The notes: generated from the letters alone by a model not told the origin. A stretch of 44,062 nt of DNA from Candidatus Hodarchaeota archaeon (GCA_016840285.1 JAEOSR010000019.1:1-44062); one strand, 5' to 3'; positions 25,450 through 34,728 are shown, counted from the first letter of the stretch. Translations and numbers: made by a program.

Positions 25450-26562
25450 ATGGATGTAGAACAGAGTGATCAAAAAGTTGTTCCCCTTCCATTAAGTGAT
25501 TTGTGCCTACTGGCAATATATACACTAATCTATCCTTTACTCGTTGGAATCCTAGTCATTAGTTTGGGTTATCTGATTAACAATAATATACTCTTCTACA
25601 TAAGTTTAACAGTGATATCCCTTTTTTTATTCTTTATCACACTGATATTTTACTACAAATCTTATACAGAGCTCCGATCATATGCAATCGAAGTGGCTTA
25701 CGTTCATTTCCAACCTTCTTGGAGAGATATAGTCATTAGTTTAATTTCACAGGTTTATTTTATTTTCTTTCAAGGAATTCTTCTTACGGTAATTTTAGGA
25801 ACTATAAGTGATGATTTACCCCAATGGCAATTGTTGGGGATAGCATTAGTCATTTCATTAGGATTTCAGAGTATATTAGTTTCTCTATCACTTAATTCTA
25901 AAAGGAAATTATTAGCCACAGCTCAAACACCAGTTAAACATGATATTGTAAATCAAGTGCGCCAAAACCATCCGAATAGCCATTTAATTAGCAAGTTTCG
26001 ATTTGCGGAGATTGAACTGGCATCTTTATTTCTTTCAGCGGGAGTCATGACCCTTGGAATGTGGAAAAACATTTGTTTAATCTCTCAATATTTCAAATGG
26101 AAACTGACTGATGAGGAACTCATTGCTGTATTAAGTCATGAAGAGGGACATCTAGCAAGACGCCATATAAGAACAGCTTACCTAATTCTTGGTACAGAGG
26201 GATTTCTCCGAACTTTACGAGTTTTTATTATACTTACAGCATTAATGTTGATTTTAAATGGTTTACCAATTTTTGTCCTAGATACATTTTCTCTATTTTT
26301 TTCTTTTCTGATAGTACTTGTCTTTCTCACCTCTACCTTTTTGGCGTTAACCCGACGATATCGAGTTTATTTACAAGAGATTCGTGCTGATAGTTACGGG
26401 GGAACTCTGGTGGGTTATGAATTATTAGCAAGTACCTTGAAAAAACTACCATCAGTGATTCCAGCACCGATAGGAAAACAACAACTTGATTTTCTGAACT
26501 TTCGTATCGCTCTCCTCCACAAACAGGCAAACAGATTAAAAGCTGAAACTGTGGAAGGATAA
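25450..26562 (+). CDS. M48-family membrane zinc metallopeptidase
   Basis: 370 residues of the HtpX/Ste24 type. The zinc motif HEEGH is at 230-234, within LIAVLSHEEGHLARRH, and a third ligand is likely Glu310 in LQEIRADSYGG. Membrane segments lie at about 20-42, 48-68, 95-118, 128-148 and, after the active site, 253-273 and 281-302. The catalytic site faces the cytoplasm in this family, where it degrades misfolded membrane proteins. The enzyme is longer than bacterial HtpX (about 290) because of extra N-terminal hydrophobic segments. It stands alone, before the aldo/keto reductase, in the same direction. Confidence 0.85.
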   Translation: MDVEQSDQKVVPLPLSDLCLLAIYTLIYPLLVGILVISLGYLINNNILFYISLTVISLFLFFITLIFYYKSYTELRSYAIEVAYVHFQPSWRDIVISLISQVYFIFFQGILLTVILGTISDDLPQWQLLGIALVISLGFQSILVSLSLNSKRKLLATAQTPVKHDIVNQVRQNHPNSHLISKFRFAEIELASLFLSAGVMTLGMWKNICLISQYFKWKLTDEELIAVLSHEEGHLARRHIRTAYLILGTEGFLRTLRVFIILTALMLILNGLPIFVLDTFSLFFSFLIVLVFLTSTFLALTRRYRVYLQEIRADSYGGTLVGYELLASTLKKLPSVIPAPIGKQQLDFLNFRIALLHKQANRLKAETVEG

Positions 26563-26608
26563 AAGATAAAACAGTAAGATTAAGACAGAAAATTCTTGGT
26601 GAAATTGA

Positions 26609-27601
26609 GTGGATTATGTTAAACTAGGTAAAACAGGATTAGATGTTTCTAGAATTTGCTTAGGTATGATGTCCTATGGTGATCCTGCAATATTAAAATG
26701 GTGTTTAGACATAGATGCCGCCCGTCCGATTGTTATGAAGGCCTTGGATTTAGGCATAAATTTTTTTGATACTGCTAATGTGTATTCTCGGGGAAGATCG
26801 GAAGAGATCACTGGGGAACTACTTAAAGAATATCGTGATGACCTGGTTATAGCAACAAAAGTTTTTTTCCCAGTACAAGGTTTTACCACTACACCCAAAC
26901 CAAATAAAAGCGGTCTTTCGCGATATCATATCACTCGTGCAATTAAAGATTCATTGAAACGCTTAGATATGGATAATGTGGATCTCTACCAAATTCATAG
27001 GTTAGATCCTTATACACCCATTGAAGAAATAATGCGATCCTTAAATATTCTCATAGATAATGGTACTGCTCTCCATATTGGTGCTAGCTCAATGTTTGCT
27101 TGGCAGTTTGCAAAAAGCTTGTGGTTTGCAGAAGAATACGGGTTGGAACCATTCAGAACCATGCAGAACCACTATAATCTTTGTTACCGTGAGGAAGAAC
27201 GTGAAATGTTACCTCTCTGTAAAGATCAGGAAATTGGTGTTATCCCATGGTCACCCCTTGCGCGAGGATTTTTATCAGGGAAATATACTCGTGATGGGAA
27301 CGCAGATGATCATATCAGAGCTCGTACAGACAGTTATATGAAACCACGCTTCTTTAAACCAGAAGATTTTGACGTCGTTGAGCAGGTAGTAGAAATCGCT
27401 CAAGATAAAGATGTGAAACCAGCCCAGATCGCCCTTGCATGGTTATTTTCAAAGAAGTATGTAACATCCCCAATCATCGGAGCGACAAAAATTGAACATG
27501 TAGAGCAAGCTGTTGAGGCTCTTGAGATAAAATTGTCTGATGATGAGATTAAACAACTGGAAGACCCATATAAACCTCATCATATTATAGGTCATTCCTG
27601 A
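26609..27601 (+). CDS. Aldo/keto reductase
   Basis: 330 residues, the normal length for the family. It starts at GTG 26609 with GGTGA six bases upstream. The fold opens with KLGKTGLDVSRICLGMM. The catalytic tetrad is visible: Asp and Tyr in FFDTANVYS, Lys in VIATKVF, His in YQIHRLD. NADPH contacts appear in WSPLARGFLSGKY and in the C-terminal SPIIGATKIEHVEQAVEAL. It reduces an aldehyde or ketone in the cytoplasm; the closest pattern is the AKR group around YajO/Tas-type enzymes, which does not fix the substrate. Its 3' end overlaps the convergent DppC-like gene by 10 bases. Confidence 0.92.
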   Translation: MDYVKLGKTGLDVSRICLGMMSYGDPAILKWCLDIDAARPIVMKALDLGINFFDTANVYSRGRSEEITGELLKEYRDDLVIATKVFFPVQGFTTTPKPNKSGLSRYHITRAIKDSLKRLDMDNVDLYQIHRLDPYTPIEEIMRSLNILIDNGTALHIGASSMFAWQFAKSLWFAEEYGLEPFRTMQNHYNLCYREEEREMLPLCKDQEIGVIPWSPLARGFLSGKYTRDGNADDHIRARTDSYMKPRFFKPEDFDVVEQVVEIAQDKDVKPAQIALAWLFSKKYVTSPIIGATKIEHVEQAVEALEIKLSDDEIKQLEDPYKPHHIIGHS

Positions 27602-29163
27602 AAATTACGTTTAAACGACCTATCTTGGAATTTCAGAGGATTGAATACGCGATCGAAGGCATTTCCAAGAAACATGAATGAAGCAGCCATTAGAACAAGA
27701 CAGATCCCAGGTGGTATCATAGTCCACCACGCTCGGTTAAAGAATGCCGCTTCGAAGTAAGCTTCAGCCAACATAAAACCCCAAGAAAGCCAAACAGTCA
27801 AATTTTTCGTTCTTCGGTCAAGATCTGGAGAAGATAAACTTTCTATAGGGTAATCTAGAAAAGATAATCCAGCCTCGATATTGATAGCGCTCGCTGCATT
27901 TGTAGTAAATTGTACAAAAATTAAGCCAAGGATATTAGGTAAGATATACTGAAAAATGATGTACCACTCACTTGCACCAGATGCTCTTGCTGATTCGATG
28001 TAGAGTTGTTCACGTTCTACCATTACTCTAGATCGAATGACTCGAGCAGTTGCTGGCCACGAAAATAATGCGATTACGAATGGGAGGAAGAATAATGAAA
28101 TCTGGAATTGAGCTGCTAGTAAAAATATAATAAGTAAATTAGGATAAACTAGGAACAAATCAGTCATTCGCATTATTATGTTGTCAAATATTCCTCCACG
28201 ATATCCAGCAATGATTCCAATAATCACACCCATGACAAGGGAGGTTGTTCCAGCTAAAATGGCTACAAAGAATGATGCTTGAAAGCTGTAACAAAGCTGC
28301 ACAAAAACATCTTGTCCTTGGTGATTGGAACCCATTAATCCATGAGTTGGCCGAGTCACATGGAGTTCAATTTGGTCAAACCAAATCTCAACTTTTCCAA
28401 CGGAGGATGGATTCGTATAACGAAAATCGATCCCAATTTCGAGATTAACTGTCGTATTTGGTTGGAAAAGGTAATATAATTGAATCCAAGTAAGGTACCT
28501 TGTATATGACATCCATTCAGAATGCGGAGGAGGAGACAATGAGAACAGAGTGGAGTGAGGAGGTATTGCAGCCCCTTCTGGAAGATGAAGTTTAATATAT
28601 GGGATGAAAGAAGAAATGCTAATGTTTGTTGCCCTTATTTTCATGTACCAACTGAGAGAGGCATTGGTTGGTGGGTTAAAGGCCCATGGAAATATCATGT
28701 TTCCCCTAATATTCCCCTGATGGCTGAGACTGCTGCTATTATCTATAAAAGAAAAATGAACTGACCTTCTTCCTGCTATGACCTCTTCTGAATCATAATT
28801 GAATTCCATAATTGAGGGATCTGAAACATTGAAAGACCAACTATCATCTTTTGTAAACTTTGTATCAGGAACAATGTTGCCTGAGGTGGGGATTAAGCTT
28901 TTTGGAAATAATTCTATCCACGATGGGGGAAGGTAATTGGAAGTAACATACGAATCAATGCCATTTGGAGGGGGTAAAGCACCATTTTCCGCTAATAATG
29001 GAATAAAGATCCCCATTAACCCGAAAAAGAATAATATGCAAAGCCCAAACATTCCACGTTTTTCTTTAGAAAATGCCCGAATCTTTTCTTTGTACAGCTC
29101 TTTACGACTTCTGCGATATTTGATCTTTTTTCTCACTAGTACACACCAAATCTTAGAAGACAT
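27592..29163 (-). CDS. DppC/OppC-type permease with large extracytoplasmic insert
   Basis: 523 residues, against about 300 for a normal DppC. After the first membrane segment (about 39-58) comes an extra extracytoplasmic region (about 60-285) that reads like a beta-sandwich, with many aromatic and Asn-X-Ser/Thr sites (KVEIWFDQIEL, FSFIDNSSSLS). The standard permease core follows: LMGSNHQGQDVFVQLCYSF, five further membrane segments, and the EAA loop ESARASGASEWYIIFQYILPN that contacts the ATPase. It would import peptides or oligosaccharides. No DppB, ATPase or binding-protein gene is adjacent, so it is an orphan here. ATG 29163 is used; GTG 29136 with GGTG upstream is an alternative. The last ~130 codons are repeated in the adjacent remnant. 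Confidence 0.85.
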   Translation of the reverse strand: MSSKIWCVLVRKKIKYRRSRKELYKEKIRAFSKEKRGMFGLCILFFFGLMGIFIPLLAENGALPPPNGIDSYVTSNYLPPSWIELFPKSLIPTSGNIVPDTKFTKDDSWSFNVSDPSIMEFNYDSEEVIAGRRSVHFSFIDNSSSLSHQGNIRGNMIFPWAFNPPTNASLSWYMKIRATNISISSFIPYIKLHLPEGAAIPPHSTLFSLSPPPHSEWMSYTRYLTWIQLYYLFQPNTTVNLEIGIDFRYTNPSSVGKVEIWFDQIELHVTRPTHGLMGSNHQGQDVFVQLCYSFQASFFVAILAGTTSLVMGVIIGIIAGYRGGIFDNIIMRMTDLFLVYPNLLIIFLLAAQFQISLFFLPFVIALFSWPATARVIRSRVMVEREQLYIESARASGASEWYIIFQYILPNILGLIFVQFTTNAASAINIEAGLSFLDYPIESLSSPDLDRRTKNLTVWLSWGFMLAEAYFEAAFFNRAWWTMIPPGICLVLMAASFMFLGNAFDRVFNPLKFQDRSFKRNFQE

Positions 29164-29280
29164 TTCAGGAAAATGGCGTATTACGGGGAGGACACAGTTA
29201 AAGGGTAAATATTTTGTACCTATTTGGAATTTATCCTAATAAAAGGCTCTCTATCAGCTTTTTACTCTGAAGCCGTTTGT

Positions 29281-29291
29281 ATTTATTTAAA
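29281..29291 (-). promoter_or_regulatory. TATA box of the DppC-like gene
   Basis: The minus strand reads TTTAAATAAAT, about 120 bases upstream of ATG 29163. This suggests the permease has its own promoter and a leader of about 95 bases. I see no remnant of a dppB gene in the spacer 29164-29405. Confidence 0.4.
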
Positions 29292-29405
29292 TTAAAAAGC
29301 TTGTACATTCACACAATATGGTTTGGAAATTGATTACTTATCAAAGATAATTGTAGTTCCAAATTGACCGAGAACAATATTAAAGACTTAAAAGAACAGC
29401 TAGCC

Positions 29406-29757
29406 TCATTCCTGAAAATTACAACTAAACGACCTATCCTGGAATTTTAACGGATTGAACGTTAGGTCGAGGGCATTACCTATAAACATGAAAGAAGCGC
29501 CCATTAACGCGAGACAGATTCCAGGTGGGATGATTGCCCACCATGCCCCGACAGAAATACTTCCCTCATAAAACGCTTCAGCCAACATATAGCCCCAAGA
29601 ATACCCAAGATTCTAGCTTCTTTGGCCTTCTCTCAATAGATTCATTTCCATATTGAATGGGATAATCTAGATAAGATAAACCTGTCTCAATAGTAATTGC
29701 ATTGGCTGCACTTGTTATAAATTGAACAAAGATCAAGCCCAGAACGGTATGATGCCT
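29406..29757 (-). pseudogene. Frameshifted 3' remnant of a second DppC-like permease
   Basis: On the minus strand, 29757 to about 29605 reads VLGLIFVQFITSAANAITIE, then a segment with SYLDYPIQ. This matches LGLIFVQFTTNAASAINIEA and SFLDYPIE in the intact permease at 27592-29163. A frame change near 29600-29610 then leads into a 60-codon open part ending LKFQDRSFSCNFQE, against LKFQDRSFKRNFQE in the intact gene. The homology begins abruptly near 29757, so the first ~390 codons are missing. Both copies are on the same strand and end at matching stop codons. This is a decayed tandem duplicate or a deletion product of a once larger transporter operon. It should not yield a functional product. Confidence 0.85.
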
Positions 29758-29833
29758 GTTCTTGATGAAAGTTTGATCTTTAATGTCTGATTGTAATACT
29801 TTTTAAAAAATTAGATATACAGGTATAGGCATT

Positions 29834-31099
29834 TTAGATAGCTACTAACTTTTTCCTTCTCTCATTCCGCAAGATGTATGCAGCAGTGAAAACTTGAAAC
29901 AGACCAAATATGCCTGCAATGAGAAATGGGACTCCACCACCATAGAAACTATATTCAAAAATCTGGAGAATCTCTGAAACATAGACCTCATAAATAGCAG
30001 CCCCAATTAAGGGTCCAAAGACTGCCCCAACATTAAAAGCTGACTGGATTCTACCCATGATCTTCCCGCGCAACAAGGGTGGTATGTTATCAGCCTGAAA
30101 AGCTCTATACGCGGGTAAGTATGCTTGAAACGCAGAAGATCTGAAGATAAAAAAGATTAATGCAATAAAAATAGAGGTTGAGAGGCCCACACCGATGAAA
30201 GCAAGACCAGTAAAAATCATTCCGACTACGACTATCTTCATTCTATCCATTTTATCACTAAGCTTACCAGCAGGGTAATTTACAAGAAGTGCTGCACTTC
30301 CACTAATAGTAAAGATGAAACCAATGGTACCTTCATTTAATTGAAACGCATCAGTCATATGCAAAGCAAAGATTGGTATGATTAATCCAATTGAAAATCC
30401 ACTTATTATTCCTATAAATAGGAATGAGTTGAGATGGGGAGTAATTGAGCTAGGGATATCTGCTATTTCGTCAGTAATTAATTCGTCAATAGTATTTTTT
30501 GTAATAATATCCTCAACAAAAAATATCACAGATATTAATGATAAAAAACCAAGGAAACCTGTGAATAGAAAAGGAATTGAGAAAGCGGTTAACGTATCAA
30601 GTTGCATGACGCTTTCTCCGAATGTAAACAAAATACCACCCAAAGCGGGCCCAATAATGAAACCAAAGTTGAATGTTGTGAAATATTTTCCCATCCATGC
30701 ACCCCTGTCTTTTCTCGGCACAGAATCGACAAGTAATGCCTCGGCTGTCGGAAATACTGCTCCAGCTGCTGCACCTTCAACTATTCTAAGAATGAATAGC
30801 GTAAAAAAAGAACGGGCAAAACCTAGTAAAGTTGTACTAGCTGCATAAAAAATAAGCGAGATAATCAATATTATTTTTCTACCAACCTTATCAGAAATAT
30901 TGGGTACGAATGCTGCAGATATAGCTCGAGCAACCATAAATATTGAGATAATAATTCCGATTTCAAAAGGGCTTAATTGAATTTCATCCGCAAGTAGGGT
31001 AATAAATATCGCTAATAAACCAAATCCAATATTAACGATCTGAGAAGCGAAGAGGAGCATGTACGCATTACGAATTGAAGTTTTTTGAGGTACAGTCAT
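29834..31099 (-). CDS. MFS transporter (12-TM), drug-efflux type
   Basis: 421 residues with about twelve membrane segments. The MFS signature between segments 2 and 3 reads AFVPNISDKVGRKIILI, and segment 5 has FNFGFIIGPALGGILFTFGE, the antiporter-type motif C. The second half repeats the pattern in PAGKLSDKMDRMKIVV and FNVGAVFGPLIGAAIY. This layout fits proton-driven export of drugs or metabolites (TetA/Bcr-like). It is the second gene of a pair, 15 bases downstream of another MFS gene, and both are probably read from the promoter before 32311. Substrate not predictable. Confidence 0.9.
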   Translation of the reverse strand: MTVPQKTSIRNAYMLLFASQIVNIGFGLLAIFITLLADEIQLSPFEIGIIISIFMVARAISAAFVPNISDKVGRKIILIISLIFYAASTTLLGFARSFFTLFILRIVEGAAAGAVFPTAEALLVDSVPRKDRGAWMGKYFTTFNFGFIIGPALGGILFTFGESVMQLDTLTAFSIPFLFTGFLGFLSLISVIFFVEDIITKNTIDELITDEIADIPSSITPHLNSFLFIGIISGFSIGLIIPIFALHMTDAFQLNEGTIGFIFTISGSAALLVNYPAGKLSDKMDRMKIVVVGMIFTGLAFIGVGLSTSIFIALIFFIFRSSAFQAYLPAYRAFQADNIPPLLRGKIMGRIQSAFNVGAVFGPLIGAAIYEVYVSEILQIFEYSFYGGGVPFLIAGIFGLFQVFTAAYILRNERRKKLVAI

Positions 31100-31114
31100 C
31101 GAACCACATCTTGA

Positions 31115-32311
31115 TTATTGAAGAAAAGCATTTGAATTCTGATTCTTTTCTAGCTTGTCAATTTCAAAGAAAATTATGATAACAATCAAAGTTCCAATGA
31201 AAGTCACGATAAGTAATGGTGAAAAACCAATTATGGGAAAAATAATTCCCGCTACAGCTGCAGTAGGGACACTACCAAGTCGTTGGACAAAAGAAAGAAT
31301 CCCAAAGTTTGTAGAAACTGCAGAGGGATCTACTTCAATGAAACTTAAAATTACGGAGGGCCTCCAAAAGGCAACACTAATTCCTAACATTGCATAAGCA
31401 AGAATTAACAATTCTGCTTGATGAATTGTTATTGAAATAAGGGTTAAGATAATCCACACAATCCCCGTAACTTCTCCCATTACAAGCCCAAAGAGTCGCC
31501 CAAACCGATCAACAGCGGAACCAGCAGGATATTGAAAAAGAACAAGAATAATGCTTAATGTAAATGTTAAGGTTGCAATAAAGGACACGTCCACCCCAAA
31601 TAGAATGATATAGATACCATTCGCAATAGAAAGAGGTAATCCCCATGAGAAAGCATCAAGAAAGAATGCGATTGCTGTTAACCGTGAGAGTGGCTTTTTA
31701 AATATCTTAACTAAAGGAAATGAGATTTTTTTCTTTTTTGGGAAATTATTACGTAGAGCTAAGAGATTTATGATTATCGCAAGAGCAAATAGAATACTAC
31801 TAATCTGAAAATAAGAAATTAGCTCTCCATAAGTTTCATTCTGAATCATAAAGGAAGCAATAATACCAGCAATCGATGAGGAATTGTAGACTATCGAAAA
31901 AGCTAATCCTCTATTATCAATTGCGGATTCATGAATAAGACCGTGCAATGGAGGATCATAAAAACCAATTCCTACATTAAAAATAATAATACTAATTATT
32001 GATAGCCAAACTTCTGCACTTGCCACAGAAAGCCCAAAAATACCCAAAAAGCTAATTATCTCTCCAAAAATTATTAGTTTCTTTCTTCCATACAGATCCG
32101 CGCAAAAACCAAGGAGTAGCGGAATAACAGCTGAGAAACTTCCAATTGAGAGTACAATACCTAGTATTTGAACTGCTTCAGTAGTAGTACCATAGATTGT
32201 CAGAATATAGGGTTGAATTTGGATGGAATAAATGAAGTTCACAAATCCCCATAAAAAATGAGTAAAAGTAAGAGTAATGATATTTGAATTAAGGAAACTC
32301 GCTTTTCTCAC
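31115..32311 (-). CDS. MFS transporter, first of a tandem pair
   Basis: 398 residues with about twelve membrane segments. The loop 2-3 motif reads LGFCADLYGRKKLIIFGE, and its repeat in the second half is PAGSAVDRFGRLFGLVMG. The start is GTG 32311 with GGAGGT eight bases upstream, a strong ribosome-binding site. It is only distantly similar to the following MFS gene, so the pair may not be a recent duplication; they could work on different substrates or form a dimer. The gene faces the ABC-2 exporter operon across a 285-base control region. Confidence 0.9.
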   Translation of the reverse strand: MRKASFLNSNIITLTFTHFLWGFVNFIYSIQIQPYILTIYGTTTEAVQILGIVLSIGSFSAVIPLLLGFCADLYGRKKLIIFGEIISFLGIFGLSVASAEVWLSIISIIIFNVGIGFYDPPLHGLIHESAIDNRGLAFSIVYNSSSIAGIIASFMIQNETYGELISYFQISSILFALAIIINLLALRNNFPKKKKISFPLVKIFKKPLSRLTAIAFFLDAFSWGLPLSIANGIYIILFGVDVSFIATLTFTLSIILVLFQYPAGSAVDRFGRLFGLVMGEVTGIVWIILTLISITIHQAELLILAYAMLGISVAFWRPSVILSFIEVDPSAVSTNFGILSFVQRLGSVPTAAVAGIIFPIIGFSPLLIVTFIGTLIVIIIFFEIDKLEKNQNSNAFLQ

Positions 32312-32526
32312 TGATTTGTACCTCCGAGGTCATAAAAAGTTGATCAAGATAGTTTTATGTCCAACTGGAACGTATCATATTCTTTAGGGGGTGTAGAAGG
32401 TTGTTTCTTCTTTTTTTAAGTGATTTATTGTAAGGATAGCAAATAGCTTTTTCATTTGAAGCGGATAATACAGATTCTAATCAAAATAAACCTCAACAAC
32501 AAAGGAAGTTTTATTAAGGAACGCTC

Positions 32527-32534
32527 TTAAATAG
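32527..32534 (+). promoter_or_regulatory. TATA box of the ABC-2 exporter operon
   Basis: TTAAATAG at 32527-32534 is the best TATA-like element before ATG 32597, giving a leader of about 40 bases. The rest of the 285-base spacer between the divergent operons (32312-32596) shows no RNA gene or ORF. Confidence 0.4.
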
Positions 32535-32596
32535 ATAGAATGCGTTTTTCTGTCTATCACTGAATTGACACAAAAATCCTTAATGGGGCGTACAAG

Positions 32597-33460
32597 ATGG
32601 TAAGTAGAACAATAACAGTTCTTAAGGCAAATATGATCAGAAATTTGCGTATTGACTGGAAGTATAAATTAAATTTCGTCACAGACCTAGCATGGTTAGC
32701 AGTGGATGTTATCACATTTCTTTTCCTTGGGCAAGTCGTAGCTTCAAGTGATATTGACAATTTTCTGTATGAAGGGTTTTTAAAAGAATTTTTAGTGGTG
32801 GGAGTCATATACTGGGTGATATTCAATAGGGCTTACAAAGATGGGGTTTCGGTCATTCCCAACGAAGCAGCACTTGGAGCTCTAGGTTTCATTATAACAA
32901 ATGACATTACATTAAGTGATTTAATCGCTGGGCAATTTTCTTCAAGTACAATAAAAACAACGGTGACCTTAATCATTTTTGTATTACCCATAGTTATGTT
33001 GTTGTCAGTCATTCCCTTGGGAGAAACAACAATTCTCCACCCATTGATTATTTCTCCAGAAATACTCCTGTTTACTTTATTAATTATTATAATAAGTTGG
33101 ATCTTTATGTTAGGTATTACCATTCTCGCCTCGACCTTGAATGTCATTTTTAAGAAAAGTGGCCCGCTGACTTTCCTTCTATCGTATTTATTAACCATGC
33201 TGAGTGGTTATTTTTTCCCCTTGGAAGTTCTCCGTACCTTTGGATTGTCTGCGCTTGAAGAAATATTACACTTGATACCTACAACAGGAATGCTTTACAG
33301 CCTCCGCTCAATGTTAATTATTGGCAAAATTCCCTCAAGTATTCTCCCTATAGTTGTCGCTAACGGTTTCATTTCAGTTATTCTACTGTTTTTTGCACTA
33401 TTCATTATGCGGCTAGTTACTCGGAAAGCAGCTTACAGTGGAACATTAGAGTTTTATTAA
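32597..33460 (+). CDS. ABC-2 type transporter permease
   Basis: 287 residues with six membrane segments (about 30-50, 65-85, 108-132, 150-178, 185-205 and 255-277) and the usual amphipathic start KANMIRNLRIDWKYKLNFVT. The region SGPLTFLLSYLLTMLSGYFFPLEVL is characteristic of ABC-2 permeases, where it forms the sixth-helix re-entrant region. Members export drugs, lipids or polysaccharides. The next gene, 13 bases on, is its ATPase, so this is a two-component exporter. The opposing pair of MFS genes shares the control region. Confidence 0.88.
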   Translation: MVSRTITVLKANMIRNLRIDWKYKLNFVTDLAWLAVDVITFLFLGQVVASSDIDNFLYEGFLKEFLVVGVIYWVIFNRAYKDGVSVIPNEAALGALGFIITNDITLSDLIAGQFSSSTIKTTVTLIIFVLPIVMLLSVIPLGETTILHPLIISPEILLFTLLIIIISWIFMLGITILASTLNVIFKKSGPLTFLLSYLLTMLSGYFFPLEVLRTFGLSALEEILHLIPTTGMLYSLRSMLIIGKIPSSILPIVVANGFISVILLFFALFIMRLVTRKAAYSGTLEFY

Positions 33461-33473
33461 GGTGAAATGACAT

Positions 33474-34445
33474 ATGATACAAACAGGTGACCGAGAAATC
33501 GTTGTAGAAGACGTTCACAAATATTTTGGAAAGAAAAAGCATGTTTTGAAAGGAATAGATTTTCATTTACCTGATGGAGAGAATTTAGCAATCATTGGCC
33601 CAAATGGTAGCGGTAAAACAACCCTTCTCAGGATCTTAGCCTCAATTTATCTCCCTGACAAAGGATCAATCCGAATTGGTCCATATGACCTAGTCACTCA
33701 AACACCCCAAGCAAGAAGATTATTGTCCTATGTTTCTCCTAATTTATCATTCCAAAAGAAATTAACCCTTAAAGAGACTCTTGAGTATTTTTCAGATTTA
33801 CAAGGGGTTTCATGGAAGAATCAACAAGATTTAATGGATGATGTTGATCTGACAAAAATGCTTAATTCTCCCATTGAAGGATTCTCTGAAGGCCAAAAAG
33901 CAATGACCAGATTCCTTATTGCATTGATGAAGAACCCTAAAATCCTTGTACTCGATGAAATCACGGCAACACTAGATGTGAAAAAGAAAGAGTCAGTCAT
34001 TCAATACATTTACGAGCTAGATAAGCAACGAGGCCTCACAATTCTTTTGATTGATCACGATCCTAGTGTGGTCGATCGTCTTTGTGAAAAATTATTATTG
34101 CTGACTGTAGATGGCCAAGTAATGAAATATGGAAATACTTCAGAGATCATTAAAGAAATTCCATATTCTTTTGATATTAAAGTCGTTCCACACCCCTCTG
34201 TTGATATTAGGGAGTTCACTAGAGAATTGGGGTATTCATACCGATTGATGGGGCAGATGTGTCAATTTTATGCCAAAACGAAGGAAGAAGTTGATCATAT
34301 TACGAACGACTTATTAGATCGGCAGGAAAAAGAGGTTCTAGAGTTCAGCGTTTCTGGTTTAAGTATGGAAGATGTTTATTGGCATTGGCTACTCCTTTTA
34401 GATATTCCAATAGAAGATAGAACAAAAGAATTGGAATTTGGATGA
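33474..34445 (+). CDS. ABC exporter ATPase with divergent signature
   Basis: 323 residues, DrrA/NatA-like, longer than the bare ATPase core because of a ~100-residue C-terminal domain. Walker A is GPNGSGKTT, Walker B is KILVLDEITATLD, and the switch His is in LLIDHDP. The signature is FSEGQKAMTRFLIAL in place of LSGGQ, and the Q-loop position reads YVSPNLSFQKKLT, where the usual Gln seems to be missing. Such variation is known among exporter ATPases but is marked here. It pairs with the ABC-2 permease immediately upstream. The stop codon overlaps the ATG of a tiny downstream ORF by four bases. Confidence 0.88.
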   Translation: MIQTGDREIVVEDVHKYFGKKKHVLKGIDFHLPDGENLAIIGPNGSGKTTLLRILASIYLPDKGSIRIGPYDLVTQTPQARRLLSYVSPNLSFQKKLTLKETLEYFSDLQGVSWKNQQDLMDDVDLTKMLNSPIEGFSEGQKAMTRFLIALMKNPKILVLDEITATLDVKKKESVIQYIYELDKQRGLTILLIDHDPSVVDRLCEKLLLLTVDGQVMKYGNTSEIIKEIPYSFDIKVVPHPSVDIREFTRELGYSYRLMGQMCQFYAKTKEEVDHITNDLLDRQEKEVLEFSVSGLSMEDVYWHWLLLLDIPIEDRTKELEFG

Positions 34446-34543
34446 AATTTATCATTCCAAAAGGTACTCCAGTAGGAGTTTTCGAAGTTCTTTTGATTGT
34501 TACTGGAATAATCCTTTATAGAAAACGAAAACCTATTTTTTAG
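34442..34543 (+). CDS. Possible 33-residue single-TM small protein
   Basis: A 34-codon frame starting at the ATG of an ATGA overlap with the ATPase stop. It encodes a Gly/Pro start, a hydrophobic run VGVFEVLLIVTGIILY, and a basic end RKRKPIF. That is the same pattern as the C-terminal membrane anchors of the surface proteins in this window (for instance LFFSLLALVIIIRKKKR at the end of the WD40 protein). It may be a small subunit of the exporter or a detached anchor from a lost gene. The overlap favours translation, but no homologue is recognised. Confidence 0.4.
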   Translation: MKFIIPKGTPVGVFEVLLIVTGIILYRKRKPIF

Positions 34544-34728
34544 GAAACTTAAATTCTGTATAAATCCTTACTTAGGCTGTAAAATCAAATATTCTGTTAG
34601 CTTTTTTACCACATCCCAAAAATAAATAAAACTCCTTAGGATTTATGCCTCTAATTAGCTATTACTCGTCTGTTGTTTTTGAAGATAATAATCTACTTTC
34701 TTTCAATTACTTCCTAGGTGTAACTGTC

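Noticed and set aside
121..29163. A single transport system made from the surface solute-binding protein and the DppC-like permease
   Set aside because: They are about 24 kb apart, on opposite strands and under separate promoters, and no DppB or ATPases are present; the link cannot be supported here.
29164..29405. Remnant of a dppB gene in front of the DppC-like gene
   Set aside because: No frame in this spacer shows DppB-like motifs; only a TATA box is seen.
30378..30848. 156-codon plus-strand open frame opposite an MFS gene
   Set aside because: It is fully antisense to a convincing MFS transporter, and its residue pattern is the mirror of hydrophobic codons; it looks like a shadow.
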